Of a stretch of DNA of 64,000 nt, positions 51,576 to 61,669 are shown piece by piece. The notes under the pieces were generated by a model that saw only the letters and a program-made list of their open reading frames with translations, was not told the origin of the DNA and searched no databases. The DNA is from Liquidambar formosana (taxonomy: Eukaryota > Streptophyta > Magnoliopsida > Saxifragales > Altingiaceae): NCBI GenBank assembly GCA_039720395.1, contig CM077827.1:19705602-19769601 (forward strand). Reading direction: 5' to 3'. The first letter of the stretch is position 1; every line of letters begins with the position of its first letter. The position numbers were made by a program, and so were the translations under genes.

Positions 51576-51759
51576 TCTTACCTTGCCTTGGTCATGGCCT
51601 ACTTTGCATTGCCTTAGCTACGGCCTACCTTACCTTGCCATGGCCATACTTTCCCATGTCTTAGCCATGCCATTCCTTGCCATGTCTTACCTTGCCTTAC
51701 TTTGTCCATCGCCTACCATGAGTTGGCCACGCTTTGGCTTTGCTTTGCCCTTGGCCATG
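51576..51759. repeat. Degenerate CCTTGCCATGGCC-type tandem repeat
   Basis: About a dozen imperfect copies of a 10-16-bp unit built on TACCTTGCCATGGCC. It abuts the LTR fragment that starts at 51760. Confidence 0.8.
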
Positions 51760-52960
51760 TGTGAATCCAGGAAAATAGCCCACATAAAATCAAAAGGGGT
51801 CGCCACCTCATTTTTTAAAGAAAATATGAAAACCCTAAAATGTTTTTTATTTCCAAAAAAGACAACACATGACTCCATGTTTGGAAAGGAAAGGCAAAAA
51901 GTATTTAGAAAACCAAAAGATTGGATTCGGGAGCTAAGTTACGATATGGGAAGGTTCTAGGCTAAGCCTATAGGTACCCATATCACCATAATCGGTCTCT
52001 TAATTTAATTGGTTTAAATTAAAGTCTTACACACACATAAATCAATAATCATCACGAGAATCATACATAAAATCTATCCATCCAAAAAACAAATAAAATA
52101 GAAAATAGAAAAAGGAAAGAAAAACAATTAGGGTACTTAGTATCTTAAGGTAGACTTGAACATCAAAGAGCACCTATGTACCTTGTATTGAACATAGAAG
52201 GATCAAAGTCCACATAGTTCGATTTAGAAGGGGTTATAACCTAATAATGACTTATGGTAAATCCTAAGTTTCATTTCAAAAAAATATAGGAAGTTTCCAA
52301 ACTAAGAATATTCTCAAAAATGGACTTTAGAAGATATTTATGGGATTTCAATTAAAGATGGAAACTTTTTAGAAAATGAATTTTTTTAAGGAAAGAAAAT
52401 CTAAAAGATTTACCATATTTTTTTGTTAGGAAATAACCCAAAGAGGGAGAAGGGAAAGAATAAGCTAGGAAGAAAAAGATACTTTCCATACCTACTTACC
52501 ATTTGCAATATTCTCCAAACGATAGCCAAAAATACCGAATAACCACCCTATTTTCAATAAAACGATTACCATGCTCACAAACACCCTTACACGTGCTAAC
52601 AACAATATCATAAGTAATAATAGAGAATTCTAAACAGAAACTATTAAGGTTCTAAATCATCCCAATAGTCATGTTAATAACAAAAATTATGGAACAATGA
52701 AACCCTAATATGCTACTATATGCAATAACCTAAACTATATGCACAAAAAAATTATAAAAAAATATGCAAAAAAAACTAATACTATCATGGAAACATCATG
52801 TGACAACTAAAAATATGCAAAAAATAAACTAAAATAGAAAACTTTATGCAAAACAAACCCTAAACATGAATAAAAAGGATAATTATCAATACATGAATCC
52901 AAATCCAAACATGATTCTACCACTACATGAATGCAAATACTTCTCCAAAACCCTAGAAAA
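51760..52960 (-). mobile_element. Truncated LTR, reverse copy of the 18022 LTR family
   Basis: It starts TGTGAATCCAGGAAAATAGC, matching the reversed end of the solo LTR at 18022-20964. It continues through the shared block TTAATTTAATTGG and the TTACCATTTGCAATATT region. It stops at the minisatellite near 52960, so perhaps 1.2 of 2.9 kb remains. Confidence 0.6.
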
Positions 52961-52974
52961 TCTACCACATGAAT

Positions 52975-53345
52975 GCAAATCCAAATGTCTCTCGCCGTGG
53001 TTCCACTTGCCGTGGTTCCATTTGTCGATCTACACCAGATCTGGCCATGGTTCCTCTCGCCGTGGTTCTATCTGTCGATCTACACCGGATTTGTCGATCT
53101 ACACCAAATCTGGCTGTGGTTCCTCTCGCCGTGGTTCCATTTGGCGATCTACACCAGATCTACACCAGATTTGTCGATCTACACCAAATCTGCCTATGTT
53201 TATCTTATATCTGTAAAATTTGGGTTGCCAATCTACACTAGATCTGCCTATTTTTATCTTATACACCAGATTTGCTTATGTTTATCTTATATTTGTAAAA
53301 ATTGGGCTGCCGATCTATATCAGATTTGCTTCTGTTTATCTTATG
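52975..53345. repeat. Compound minisatellite, GTCGATCTACACCAGATCTG units
   Basis: Repeats of two interleaved units: one built on CTCGCCGTGGTTCC (five to six copies) and one on GTCGATCTACACCAGATCTG (eight or so copies). They change to a GCCTATGTTTATCTTATATC unit at the right end. All three plus-strand frames stay open over 250 or more bases because the units lack stops; this is probably not coding. Confidence 0.85.
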
Positions 53346-53379
53346 TTTGAAAAAATTGGGCTAAAAAAAATTAAAAAAA

Positions 53380-53567
53380 AATTGCTTGGGTGGGGCGGGG
53401 CGGGGATGGTTTTCGTGGAAAGCCATAGGGTCGGAGATGGTTCTTAGTTTCTATGCCCCGTCGGGTTTAGGGGCGGATTTGGTCGTACAGTTGCAATGTT
53501 AGGGTCGGGATGGGATATGGTCGACCCGCCCCCGACCCGCCCCATTGCCATTCCTAGAAATAACAGG
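53380..53567. mobile_element. Partial MITE-like GGGCGGGG-word element
   Basis: GGGGCGGGGCGGGGATGG on the left and GACCCGCCCCATTGCCATTC on the right give a GC-rich island in AT-rich DNA. The right end, inward, reads TAGGAATGGCAATGGGGCGG, a known style of short hAT-like ends. The left end is missing, so no duplication could be tested. Confidence 0.4.
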
Positions 53568-53631
53568 TCCTGGGCTATCGAGCATTACTCCCAATTAGCT
53601 TGACTTGGTTTCACATTGCGCGTCAAGTAAT

Positions 53632-53743
53632 GGACCGTCTTTCAAATTCGTTTTCGGCGCTTCTCTTGGAGGCAGAAGATGAAACACTGGAACCGTCAGC
53701 CTCCTCTGCTGCGAAAGTTAAACAAGAAGGTGCTAAAACAGGT
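53632..53743 (+). CDS. Orphan candidate exon, unknown
   Basis: A frame opening at ATG 53632 reads MDRLSNSFSALLLEAEDE, then a Ser/Ala-rich acidic stretch and VKQEGAKT, and meets a possible donor (CAG then GTTATA). The local base composition is more gene-like than its surroundings. I do not recognise a family. If it is a first exon, its partners lie beyond the transposons to the right or outside the window. It could equally be a captured fragment or chance. Confidence 0.3.
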
Positions 53744-53799
53744 TATACCAAAACTCTATATATCATCAATAGTTGTGCTTACTTGCTCCATTATTAGGG

Positions 53800-54580
53800 T
53801 TAGGGTTTTTCTGAAAACTCCATATCTTATAGGGCAATCTTTGTTCCATGTAAATTTCTTTTTCATTTTGTCATTTGATCAAAGCTGCACTTACCTGGTG
53901 AAAGATTCTCGACGTAGACAGCCTTTCAATTTTGGCAAATGCTAATATTAATTTCAATTTTGGCAAATTCTGGATATGGAATCTTCAATTTTCTTTATCC
54001 AAATATTAATAGGTCTGGTTGCCCGCCTTGTCCCTTGACAACAAATCTAGATGTAAAAATTTTGTTTAGTTGAATTTTGATCATGGGGAGGTGGTCATGA
54101 TGTGACATTGAGTCGGTAAGCTTGAGGAACATGTGACATGTCAGTATTAATGAGATGTTACTCGTGAAGATATCCAAATGCGTTTTTTGTAATTTGAAAA
54201 ACATTGGATTTCAGATATCTAAGTCATGTAGTTATTAAAATGGCTTCATTTGAGAAATTGTGCAGAAAGTGGCTGTCATGTTACGGAGTGCCAATTGAAT
54301 GGAGTGCAGTTTGGGGTTTAGCTGTAGGTAATGTGGTTCCTAAGAAATATCATTGGTAAGGACAAAAGGGAAGAAGGATCATTAGGTAAGGACAAAGTGC
54401 AATTTAGGGTGCATATTGTGGTGATGGAGAGTTATCCTTGTTCTTGGAAGTTTATATTTTGTTGGTCGACAAAAAAGAGAACATATTATTAAGAAAATGT
54501 TCAGATACAAAAGAAAGGGACAATATGTCCTTACTCAAGACAAAAAGAAAAAAACAGAACACGAACTAAGAGAAAATTTC
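53800..54580. other. Unassigned spacer
   Basis: No coding domain is seen. Short open frames exist on both strands without any recognisable motif. Confidence 0.35.
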
Positions 54581-54584
54581 CAAG

Positions 54585-55640
54585 ATGTTCTTGGAAGTTT
54601 ATATCGCACAAAGGATTCACCATTTCTTGTGTCAGGTCAAGTTCATTGTTTGCAATGGGGCTCTCATTCTTTTTTGGGAGGTTGTTTGGTTTGGGGAGTC
54701 CCCTTTTCTGAATTGTTCTAGCATTTGCATCTTCTTTCCCAGTCTATATGAGCATTTACTTCTTATTCTGGCTCTGTCAGCTGAAACTTATTTTTTCGTC
54801 ATCTTAATGGTGGAGAATTTGGGGAGTTAGCTTTGTTGTTTTTGTCCATTAATGAAGTTTTTCTTTCTCATATGAGTTTTGATAGGAGACATTGGACTTG
54901 TCACCATTTTGGGGTGTTCACTTGTAAATTCTTTTCTGATGCTTTATTTAGGGCTCTTTGGTCTTAGATTTTCTCCCTGATAAGACTGATTGGGAAAGCA
55001 AAAGTTCCTCCCAAGGTCAAGGTGTTGGCATGCCCAGTTTTTCATCAAAGAACGAACACTTATGTCTTTGGCAAGAAAGGTGACAAGTTGTTGAGTAATT
55101 TCTTATTGCACTGTGAGGTGTCCATTGGCCTTTGGCAACATGTTTTTGACAAGTTTGGTTTTTGTTGGGTGATAACTTTCATGTTTCTAGTATTATGGTG
55201 GTTAATTTTCTGGATCGTGGTTGGAGCAAGGGGGCTAAATCTTTGCGGGGTTGTACTATTATGACAGTTTTCTGAGTCATTTGGTTAGAAAGAAACACAA
55301 AGATTTTTATGATAAAAATGAAAAGGTGGAGGCGTTGTGGGATAGAATGTGTTTTGGTGGGACACCATTTCAGTCCTCCTTGATTGTGTCTTGGTTGTTT
55401 GGTGGTGGTGGGTGGGTTTTAGGAGGATGTATAGGCTGGTATACTTTTTGGGTGTTGGTCGTATTCTTGAAGTGTAAAGATCGGGAAGTACCTAGATTTT
55501 GGGTTTAGGGGTTCTTTGTTTTGCAGTATTTTTGCTTAGCCTAATGGCTGGTGTTTTTGTTCTCTTTGCTTTATTGGAATCTTGATCCATGTACTTTCTC
55601 TCTTTTCATTAATACAATTCATTTCTTATAAAAAAAAAGT
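54585..55640 (+). pseudogene. LINE (L1) ORF2 C-terminal end and 3' tail
   Basis: Frames show GSHSFFWEVVWFGESP (region before the zinc-binding domain). Then come VPPKVKVL with RTNTYVFGKKG and FLLHCEVSIGLWQHVF (zinc-binding domain, with the second Cys-His part LLHC) and IWLERNTKIF. The 3' tail ends TTCATTAATACAATTCATTT and a run of A at 55629-55638. The copy is 5'-truncated with several frameshifts. Confidence 0.75.
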
Positions 55641-55963
55641 TGCAATTTAGGTTTCATATGCTCCACAACTTATGTCATTGGTTTAATATTGTAACAAGAT
55701 TCCAATTGGGGAGTTTGATGGGTTCTAACTTCTGTAGGTCCTTTAATTGATGCTATGTGATGCTACTGAGTTGTACAATAGAAACATGGCAAGAGGGTCT
55801 CTTGCTTACATGGGACGATAGGTCTAGAAATTGTGTGAGATTTTTATTTTTATTTTTATTTTAGTTTGAGTCATTGATGGAAGGGCAACATGGACTTAGC
55901 ATTGTAGGTCGAAGTAGGCATAGTCTTAATTATCGAATTTATCGCCGAGATATCGGTGATATT

Positions 55964-56397
55964 AGTGGTCTTAAATATCGAGTTTATCGGCGATATATTG
56001 TCGATATATTGCTATATTGGTACTTATCGGTTCGATTTCTATCATTTATTTAATTTCAGCAAACTATCGTGGATATATTGACGATATATCAAGAATATTG
56101 GTAGTTATCGATTGTATTGGGAAATATCGAGAATATCTCCTATTTTATCATATGTTACCGATGATATATATCGGCAAATATCAAAGATATATCGATAAAT
56201 ATCGATACTTTGCAGAATTGTTTACTATTTTACTCTGCAGAATTGATCCTTTTTGACTTTAAGGGCTAAAGGCTTTTGTATTCTATGAGCCTTCACGTGA
56301 AGGGTTGAAGGTTGCCACTCTCAATTGTTTTAACCTTTTAAGCTTTTCTATAATTCTATCATTCAAACTTTTAGACAAAGGCCTCCACCCCTTACAA

Positions 56398-56434
<37 letters not shown>

Positions 56435-56835
56435 GACACCCGTATATCGTATATAATTCAACAACTATTGGTATATGGTATTATTGTGTAAATGATATAT
56501 ACTTAAAATTTTTAATTTCATGGGACATACTGACATTTAGATGTTGAATTTGAATAAATTTATATTATTTGTTTTCTCAACGTATCACTTTTTTTATACC
56601 CTACACAACACATTCTTGTATTATATACATTTAAATTGCAATATTTTGATCCTAGATTATTTATTAGAGTCTAAAACTCTAAATCATTGTTTCCCAAAGT
56701 TTCAATAAAAACATCCGTGTTTAATTGATAATATCCATCATATCTGTAAATTGATATCGATATTTTTGATATATCGATGGATATACCCGGTATATCCGTA
56801 TTTTTGGACCGTCAATACCAATATTTAAGTCTTTG
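55964..56835. mobile_element. hAT-like element Y, inserted in its own family
   Basis: The left end AGTGGTCTTAAATATCG and the right end, inward, CAAAGACTTAAATATTG mirror element X. The flanks GTGATATT (55956-55963) and GTGATATA (56836-56843) match at 7 of 8. It sits 45 bp inside X. It contains a (CA)n run at 56401-56433. Confidence 0.75.
56401..56433. repeat. (CA)n microsatellite
   Basis: An uninterrupted CA dinucleotide run inside element Y. Confidence 0.9.
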
Positions 56836-57059
56836 GTGATATATCATCATATCAAGGGGTCCTGGTATGATACGGAGCATATAAATTGTTTTCACATTTT
56901 ATCACAAGAAATATCATGATAAATTGATATATATGAAATATCGCGTAATATTGGAAAATATCCAAAATATCATTCAATTTGCGCAAGTATCACAGATATA
57001 TCGTCAATGTATCGGCTAGATATCAACGATATATTTGTTGTTAGTGAATCTAATTTATT

Positions 57060-57251
57060 TTATTTTTGCCCTTCTTTAAAGCCTGCAAGAGGCATGGAAA
57101 TGTGAGTTTTTCCCAGCCTTCTGCCAGACTTCACACCACTAGTCAGCTTGCTTTCTTCCCTGTCTTCATTAATGTATGCAGCAATGCAGGTTGCCTTTGC
57201 AGACATGGCCAGCATTGGTGTGAATAAAGCCTTCTTGGCTTCATGTGACAA
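57060..57251 (-). CDS. Unidentified open frame inside element X
   Basis: A 63-codon minus-strand frame reads LFTPMLAMSAKATCIAAYIN, then SKLTSGVKSGRRLG and HISMPLAGF. Its amino-acid mix is more protein-like than neighbouring frames, and the DNA lacks the GATATATCG words seen on both sides. It could be a captured gene fragment. I recognise no family, and expression is doubtful. Confidence 0.25.
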   Translation of the reverse strand: MSHEAKKALFTPMLAMSAKATCIAAYINEDREESKLTSGVKSGRRLGKTHISMPLAGFKEGQK

Positions 57252-57252
57252 G

Positions 57253-58577
57253 CAGGATTCGAAGTCTCGTATGAGATGGACGAGATCTCGCCGGGTTCAC
57301 CCGGTATTGTCCAAGTCCGAGATGGGATTTCCCGATGGTACAAGAATATACACTCAACTCCATCTCTCGGACGAGATTGGCGAGGACGATTTCTTGCTGG
57401 TTTAGTTCATCTTGGACAATATCTCATCCAATTTGTGCGAGATTTTTCATTTCGAATCAATAGACCCCATTTGCCTATGTGAAGATGCAAAAGATGTAGA
57501 TCGAGGCACTTATGGTCGAGGATTGAGGGTTGAGACATTCTTAGTTGAGCAGAACTGGACCTCTGGTCTAGGGTTGAGGTACTAGTGGGTCGAATAGATC
57601 TGGTGGGTCATGGCTTATCATCTCTCGTCTTCTCTCATCTCCAGTTCTCTCTAGTAAGGTGGTGGCGCCATCCCCTGTTGTCGACTTGTTAGTGGTTCAA
57701 GTGTTCGCACTCTCACTCTCATTCTCAAGTCTCATGTTCGACTGTTCAAGTGGTTCGTGAACCAGAACTTGAGGGCTGAATGGTTTTTGTTTCTTTTTAT
57801 TTTTTTAATTTTTTTGTTTCCTTTTTGCTTTCTCATTCTTTTATGGACCTACCCATTTGTTTTTTTTGTCTTTTTTCTATTTTTTTAATATTTTTTTCTC
57901 ATTCATTTATGTACCTACCCATACGTTTTTTTTTTTTGTTTTTTGTTTTCCCATTCTTTTATGGACCTTACCCATATGTTTGTTTTTTGTTTTAATTGAT
58001 AAAGGGCCTCTAAATCTATACTCCATATTATTGATTAACTTATTATTGGTAAAGCCAACTTCTAGCATAGATCTACACTTGTTGTTGGTAGATCTACTTA
58101 TATTTGTTGTAGATGGATGATAGAGATGCATTATTGCATTTATATTGAAATTAATTTTTTTTTTAAAATTTTTGAAAATACTTATTCTTAAAATAGAAAA
58201 TTGAAAAATTTAAAAATCATCACGAATATCCATGCTAATGTATGCCACATGTTTATTTATGTTCTTTGGAATTATCTTAGATATCTAAAACCTAATTATA
58301 GCGTACTTTCATCTTATAGTAGTGCGCTAGTGCTAGTTTTTATGTTTTTGACCATGTTATGTGCCTCAAGTTATTTTTATTTTTTTTGCTTATTGATGGT
58401 TCCACTGTGATTATCCTATTTTTCTGATTTTTCTATGATTTTTTTTTTTTTTGAATTTTTATTAACATTATTTCATTGTGTAAAGTTGTGTCTCGCCCGA
58501 AATGCGACGAGACGGGCAAGACCGAGATGACCAAGACCGAAACGCGACATAGACCGAGATCGAGACTTTTAACCATG
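57253..58577. mobile_element. hAT-like 'CGAGATCTCG-word' element C
   Basis: The flanks are a perfect 8-bp duplication GTGACAAG (57245-57252 and 58578-58585). The ends are CAGGATTCGAAGTCTCG and, inward from the right, CATGGTTAAAAGTCTCG (13 of 17 match). The subterminal zones use words such as GACGAGATCTCG and CCGAGATCGAG. The interior has TTTATGGACCTACCCAT repeated three times with T-rich spacers (57840, 57906, 57958). No transposase is seen. Confidence 0.8.
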
Positions 58578-59109
58578 GTGACAAGCCCTCTCTGTTTTGA
58601 CTTTTGAGTCCTTGACCACTTTTTTAAAGCATCAATCTTTCACAATTTCATATACATATAATTATATAAATATGTAATATAATATAATATAACAATATTC
58701 CCAAGTAATATGCACCAATTTCACATGCACAATTGCACTAATGGCTGCCAAATAAACACTTAATATATATAATTTATTTTATTTATCATTTTGTAAATGA
58801 TATTTGCTTTAAATTTTTTTTGTTACTTGACATTTAAATGTTGAATTTACATAATTTTTATTTTATTTTATTTTAGCGTGACACCTTTTTGTACACATTT
58901 AATTAACAATTTTTTTATTCTAAATTGTATATTAGACTCTAATTCATTGTTTTCTAAAGTTTTAATGAAAATTTTCATATTAAACTAATATTATCCGTCA
59001 TATCTTTAAAACGATATTGATATTATATCTGATGTATTCATTTATATATTTGTGTTTTTGGACCCTCGATATATCAATCGATGTCAATATTTAAGTCCTT
59101 GGAAGTAGG

Positions 59110-59531
59110 ACAGTAATGGGATGAATGATTGGGAGCAGTGTTCAAAATTAGGCTTATGAGGGACATTTTTTTTCTCACTCATCCATGGATAAATGGGATG
59201 AATTAAGAAGCACACATGATTGAAAATTCTTCATCAAGGCCATTTGGCAACACAATCTTGAAGGAGAACTAGATGGCCTTGATGAAATTTTTTTTGATGC
59301 ATGCATTCCTCCCATAAATTCATAAATTTTATGTTCTCTCACAATGTAAAACGTGGGATGCTTAAGGCAGGGTGGGGGTATTATATGCATTTAAATTTAA
59401 GGAGAATTTTTTGGGGTGTGTAAGAGAGAGGGGCGGGGGGATCGGGATTCAAAAAGAAGAAATTTGATTTTGGAAGTGTCCTTCAATAATAAATTTAAGT
59501 TTTACGTCATGAAATATTATTATAATTTATT
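59110..59531. other. Short spacer between two DNA elements
   Basis: Nothing recognisable. It separates the hAT-like element X from the MULE. Confidence 0.4.
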
Positions 59532-59684
59532 GGGGACTTTGGCAACAAGTCCTTAAAGTTGGACTTGTGTAGGCATAAGTCCACGCATAAGACTTATGCA
59601 GCTAAAATTCCATCTTATATCTTTTTAGCTCAAAATGCCCTCACACCCAGTGGCTTGAAGTTTCCCTGGGCTGGATAAAAGACC

Positions 59685-59685
<1 letters not shown>

Positions 59686-59729
<44 letters not shown>
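59686..59729. repeat. Long poly(A) tract
   Basis: A run of about 44 A within the Pack-MULE. Confidence 0.9.
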
Positions 59730-59731
<2 letters not shown>

Positions 59732-59787
59732 TCTATGATTCAATGCAAAAGGAAAGAAAAAAAAGAAGCATTCTTGGAATTCTATGG

Positions 59788-59866
59788 AACATAAACATAA
59801 ACATAAAAAATATATAATGAAACATAAACATAAACATAAACATAAAAATATATAATGAAACACAAA
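59788..59866. repeat. (ACATAA)n repeats in two blocks
   Basis: Two blocks of AACATAAACATAA repeats, each followed by AATATATAATGAAAC, indicate a duplicated segment. Confidence 0.85.
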
Positions 59867-60105
59867 AATAAAAAATAAAAAATGATGAAAATCTTGCCAC
59901 CAACAAGTTATCGGCATTGGCAACTTCTTTGGCCTTGCACGGTGAGTGAACAAAGGAGTGGAATGGTGTCAGTGAGATTGAGAGAAAATTGAGAGATAGG
60001 GATTGGCAGATTGTTTATGAAACTCAAAAGGTTGAAAAGCAGAAAAGAGAAATTTCATTTATTGGAGAAAGGAGAAAGCTTCTCCCAGAAGCTTAATACT
60101 TTAGT

Positions 60106-60275
60106 AGCTTCTCTTCTAGTGGGCTGCCCTCTGCATTGGGCCTTTTATGGGAAATTCTTACAATCTTACTTGGGCTCTTTTTATTATTTAAGCTTCTCTT
60201 CTATTGGCCTACTGCAATGGGCTCCTTCTTAGGAAATTCTTACCTGGGCTCATTCTTATTGTCTTACCTGGGCTA
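60106..60275. repeat. Imperfect internal direct repeat
   Basis: The segment AGCTTCTCTTCTA-TGGGC through GGGAAATTCTTAC recurs about 90 bases later (from 60190), and a TTACCTGGGCT segment is repeated again to the right. Confidence 0.65.
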
Positions 60276-60448
60276 AGACTTCAGACTATATGAATATTAT
60301 AAGCAAAAAAAAAAAAAAAAAAAAAAAAAGTGGGCCAAGCTACTAGGGCTACAGCCCTAGGTAGCCCAAGTGTCCCTCCACCCTTGCTCACACCCCTATA
60401 TGCAAATACAAGTATCTCTGTCAGAGCTTGATAAACCCCATCTCCTAT

Positions 60449-60875
60449 GGCGTCCATGTTCAAAACCCAAGACCCAACAAACACCCAAAAGATGGACAGA
60501 GACTCCACCGATGACAACAGGTGTCCCATGGAGGTGCTGGAAAATTCTTTACTTTTGATCGAGGATTTGGAGTTCATGGGAACGCTTTTGGAAGAGTTCG
60601 ATTTGCTTCAGAGGGAAGCATAGGCGGTTGATTTAGATGAGGTGGATTCCAATATTAATAAGCTGCTGCCAGAAATCAGGTTCTATCTAGAGGATTTGGA
60701 TAGGCTTGTGGCGTCATTTAGTAGTGGGTCGCAGATGAGGATGCCACTTGAAAAGATTTTTCTTCAGGATCCAGATTTATTACTATTGGACGAGCCCACA
60801 AATTACCTTGATTTGGACACAATTGAGTGGCTAGAAGGTTATCTTAAGTTCTTAACAAGCAAGATGTTGGCTTAG
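60449..60875 (+). pseudogene. ABCF5: Captured ABCF (GCN-type) ATPase fragment
   Basis: ABCF proteins are soluble twin-ATPase factors acting on ribosomes. From an ATG at 60449 the frame runs into MEVLEN, LEFMGTLLEEFDLLQREA, a stop, then AVDLDEVD (60627 on), INKLLPEI, EDLDRLVASFSSGSQMRMPL, KIFLQDPDLLLLDEPTNYLD and DTIEWLEGYLK. This covers the linker, a damaged signature motif (SSGSQ where relatives have SGGWQ) and an intact Walker B (LLLLDEPTN) with the D-loop region. Relatives have a Gln codon where the TAG stands (CAG to TAG). The Walker A loop and second ATPase half are missing. Similarity breaks off after EGYL. The nearest remembered relative is plant ABCF5. It sits inside the Pack-MULE and is not functional as an ATPase. 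Confidence 0.8.
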
Positions 60876-61107
60876 TATAATGCCACATTTGTGATTGAAG
60901 CTAGTGGATACAAAACTAATAGTGTAGTATAGCTTGGCATCATTATTTTAATATCAAATTCCCTACAAAAACTAATTGTATGGCATCATTATTTTAATAT
61001 CAAATGGTTCTTATTAAGTTTTTATCATGGTTTTTTTATTTTATTTTATTTTTTCCATAAATAGTGCCACATTAAATAAATTTGGCCAATTGAACAAACA
61101 TAAAAAC

Positions 61108-61375
61108 AGTTACATGTAACTGATTCAAATAATTTCATGTAAGTGTTTTTAAAAAGGTTACATTTAATCATAAACACTTAAATCTTGTCACAAAAAAAAA
61201 AAAAAAAAAACTATTTTTAATTTGAAGAACATAAATTTATCTAATGTATTTAGTTACATTTAATAAATTTAACAGTTGTGTGAGCAAATTAACTCACATA
61301 GAAATAGTTACATGCAACTATATCTAAACAGTTACATGTAACTGTTTTGAAGCAGTTGCATGTTGTCAATGTAAC
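61108..61375. repeat. AGTTACATGTAACT palindrome array
   Basis: Two exact CAGTTACATGTAACTG palindromes (about 61108 and 61328) and several degenerate copies, such as AGTTACATGCAACT and CAGTTGCATG, within the right arm of the Pack-MULE. Confidence 0.75.
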
Positions 61376-61669
61376 TTCTTTTTATTTTTATTTTTTTGTA
61401 GAATGTCATATTCATCATGCGTCTTGTTTCGAAGGTTTCGATGAATAGATTCCAAAAATATGAATTTTATAAAAAATCGACTTTTAAATTGAAAGTTATG
61501 TCAATTTAAAATTTGAAATAACAAATAACAACTTAAGAGTTGTATTAATGCACTAAACATTCTCATAAAAACACTTTTGTTTTACTGAGTTGCATAAGTT
61601 TTTACCATGGACTTATGCCTCCATAAGACCTAGAAAGTGGACTTCTCGCTAATTTCCCCTAATTTATTT

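Larger units (their letters stand above)
55919..59101. mobile_element. hAT-like 'ATATCG-word' element X
   Basis: The flanks are a perfect 8-bp duplication GAAGTAGG (55911-55918 and 59102-59109). The left end CATAGTCTTAATTATCG and the right end, inward, CAAGGACTTAAATATTG are inverted repeats of the same family as copy A at 32461. Removing the insert Y (55964-56835) makes its left end align base for base with copy A. A second insert, element C, is at 57253-58577. No transposase is visible. A minus-strand open frame at 57060-57251 lies within it. Confidence 0.85.
59532..61659 (+). mobile_element. Pack-MULE (Mutator-like element) carrying an ABCF fragment
   Basis: This 2128-bp element is flanked by a perfect 9-bp duplication TAATTTATT (59523-59531 and 61660-61668), the Mutator signature. 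The terminal inverted repeats align without gaps over 72 bp with 51 matches. They start GGGGACTTTGGCAACAAGTC on the left and GGGGAAATTAGCGAGAAGTC on the right and share GGCATAAGTCCA. No MURA transposase is inside. Instead there is a piece of a host ABCF ATPase gene (60449-60875), poly(A) runs, AACATAA repeats and an array of AGTTACATGTAACT words. Confidence 0.88.

Noticed and set aside
52866..53447. Overlapping open frames of 75-125 codons
   Set aside because: They come from stop-free minisatellite units open in all three frames; no sign of coding selection.
53600..53640. Start of the 53632 exon placed at the earlier ATG (53600)
   Set aside because: The extra residues (MTWFHIARQV) come from sequence next to the MITE and look non-coding; the ATG at 53632 is preferred, with low confidence.
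57780..58131. Phe-rich frames in element C
   Set aside because: Low-complexity T-run translation inside a non-coding transposon; no membrane-protein family fits.
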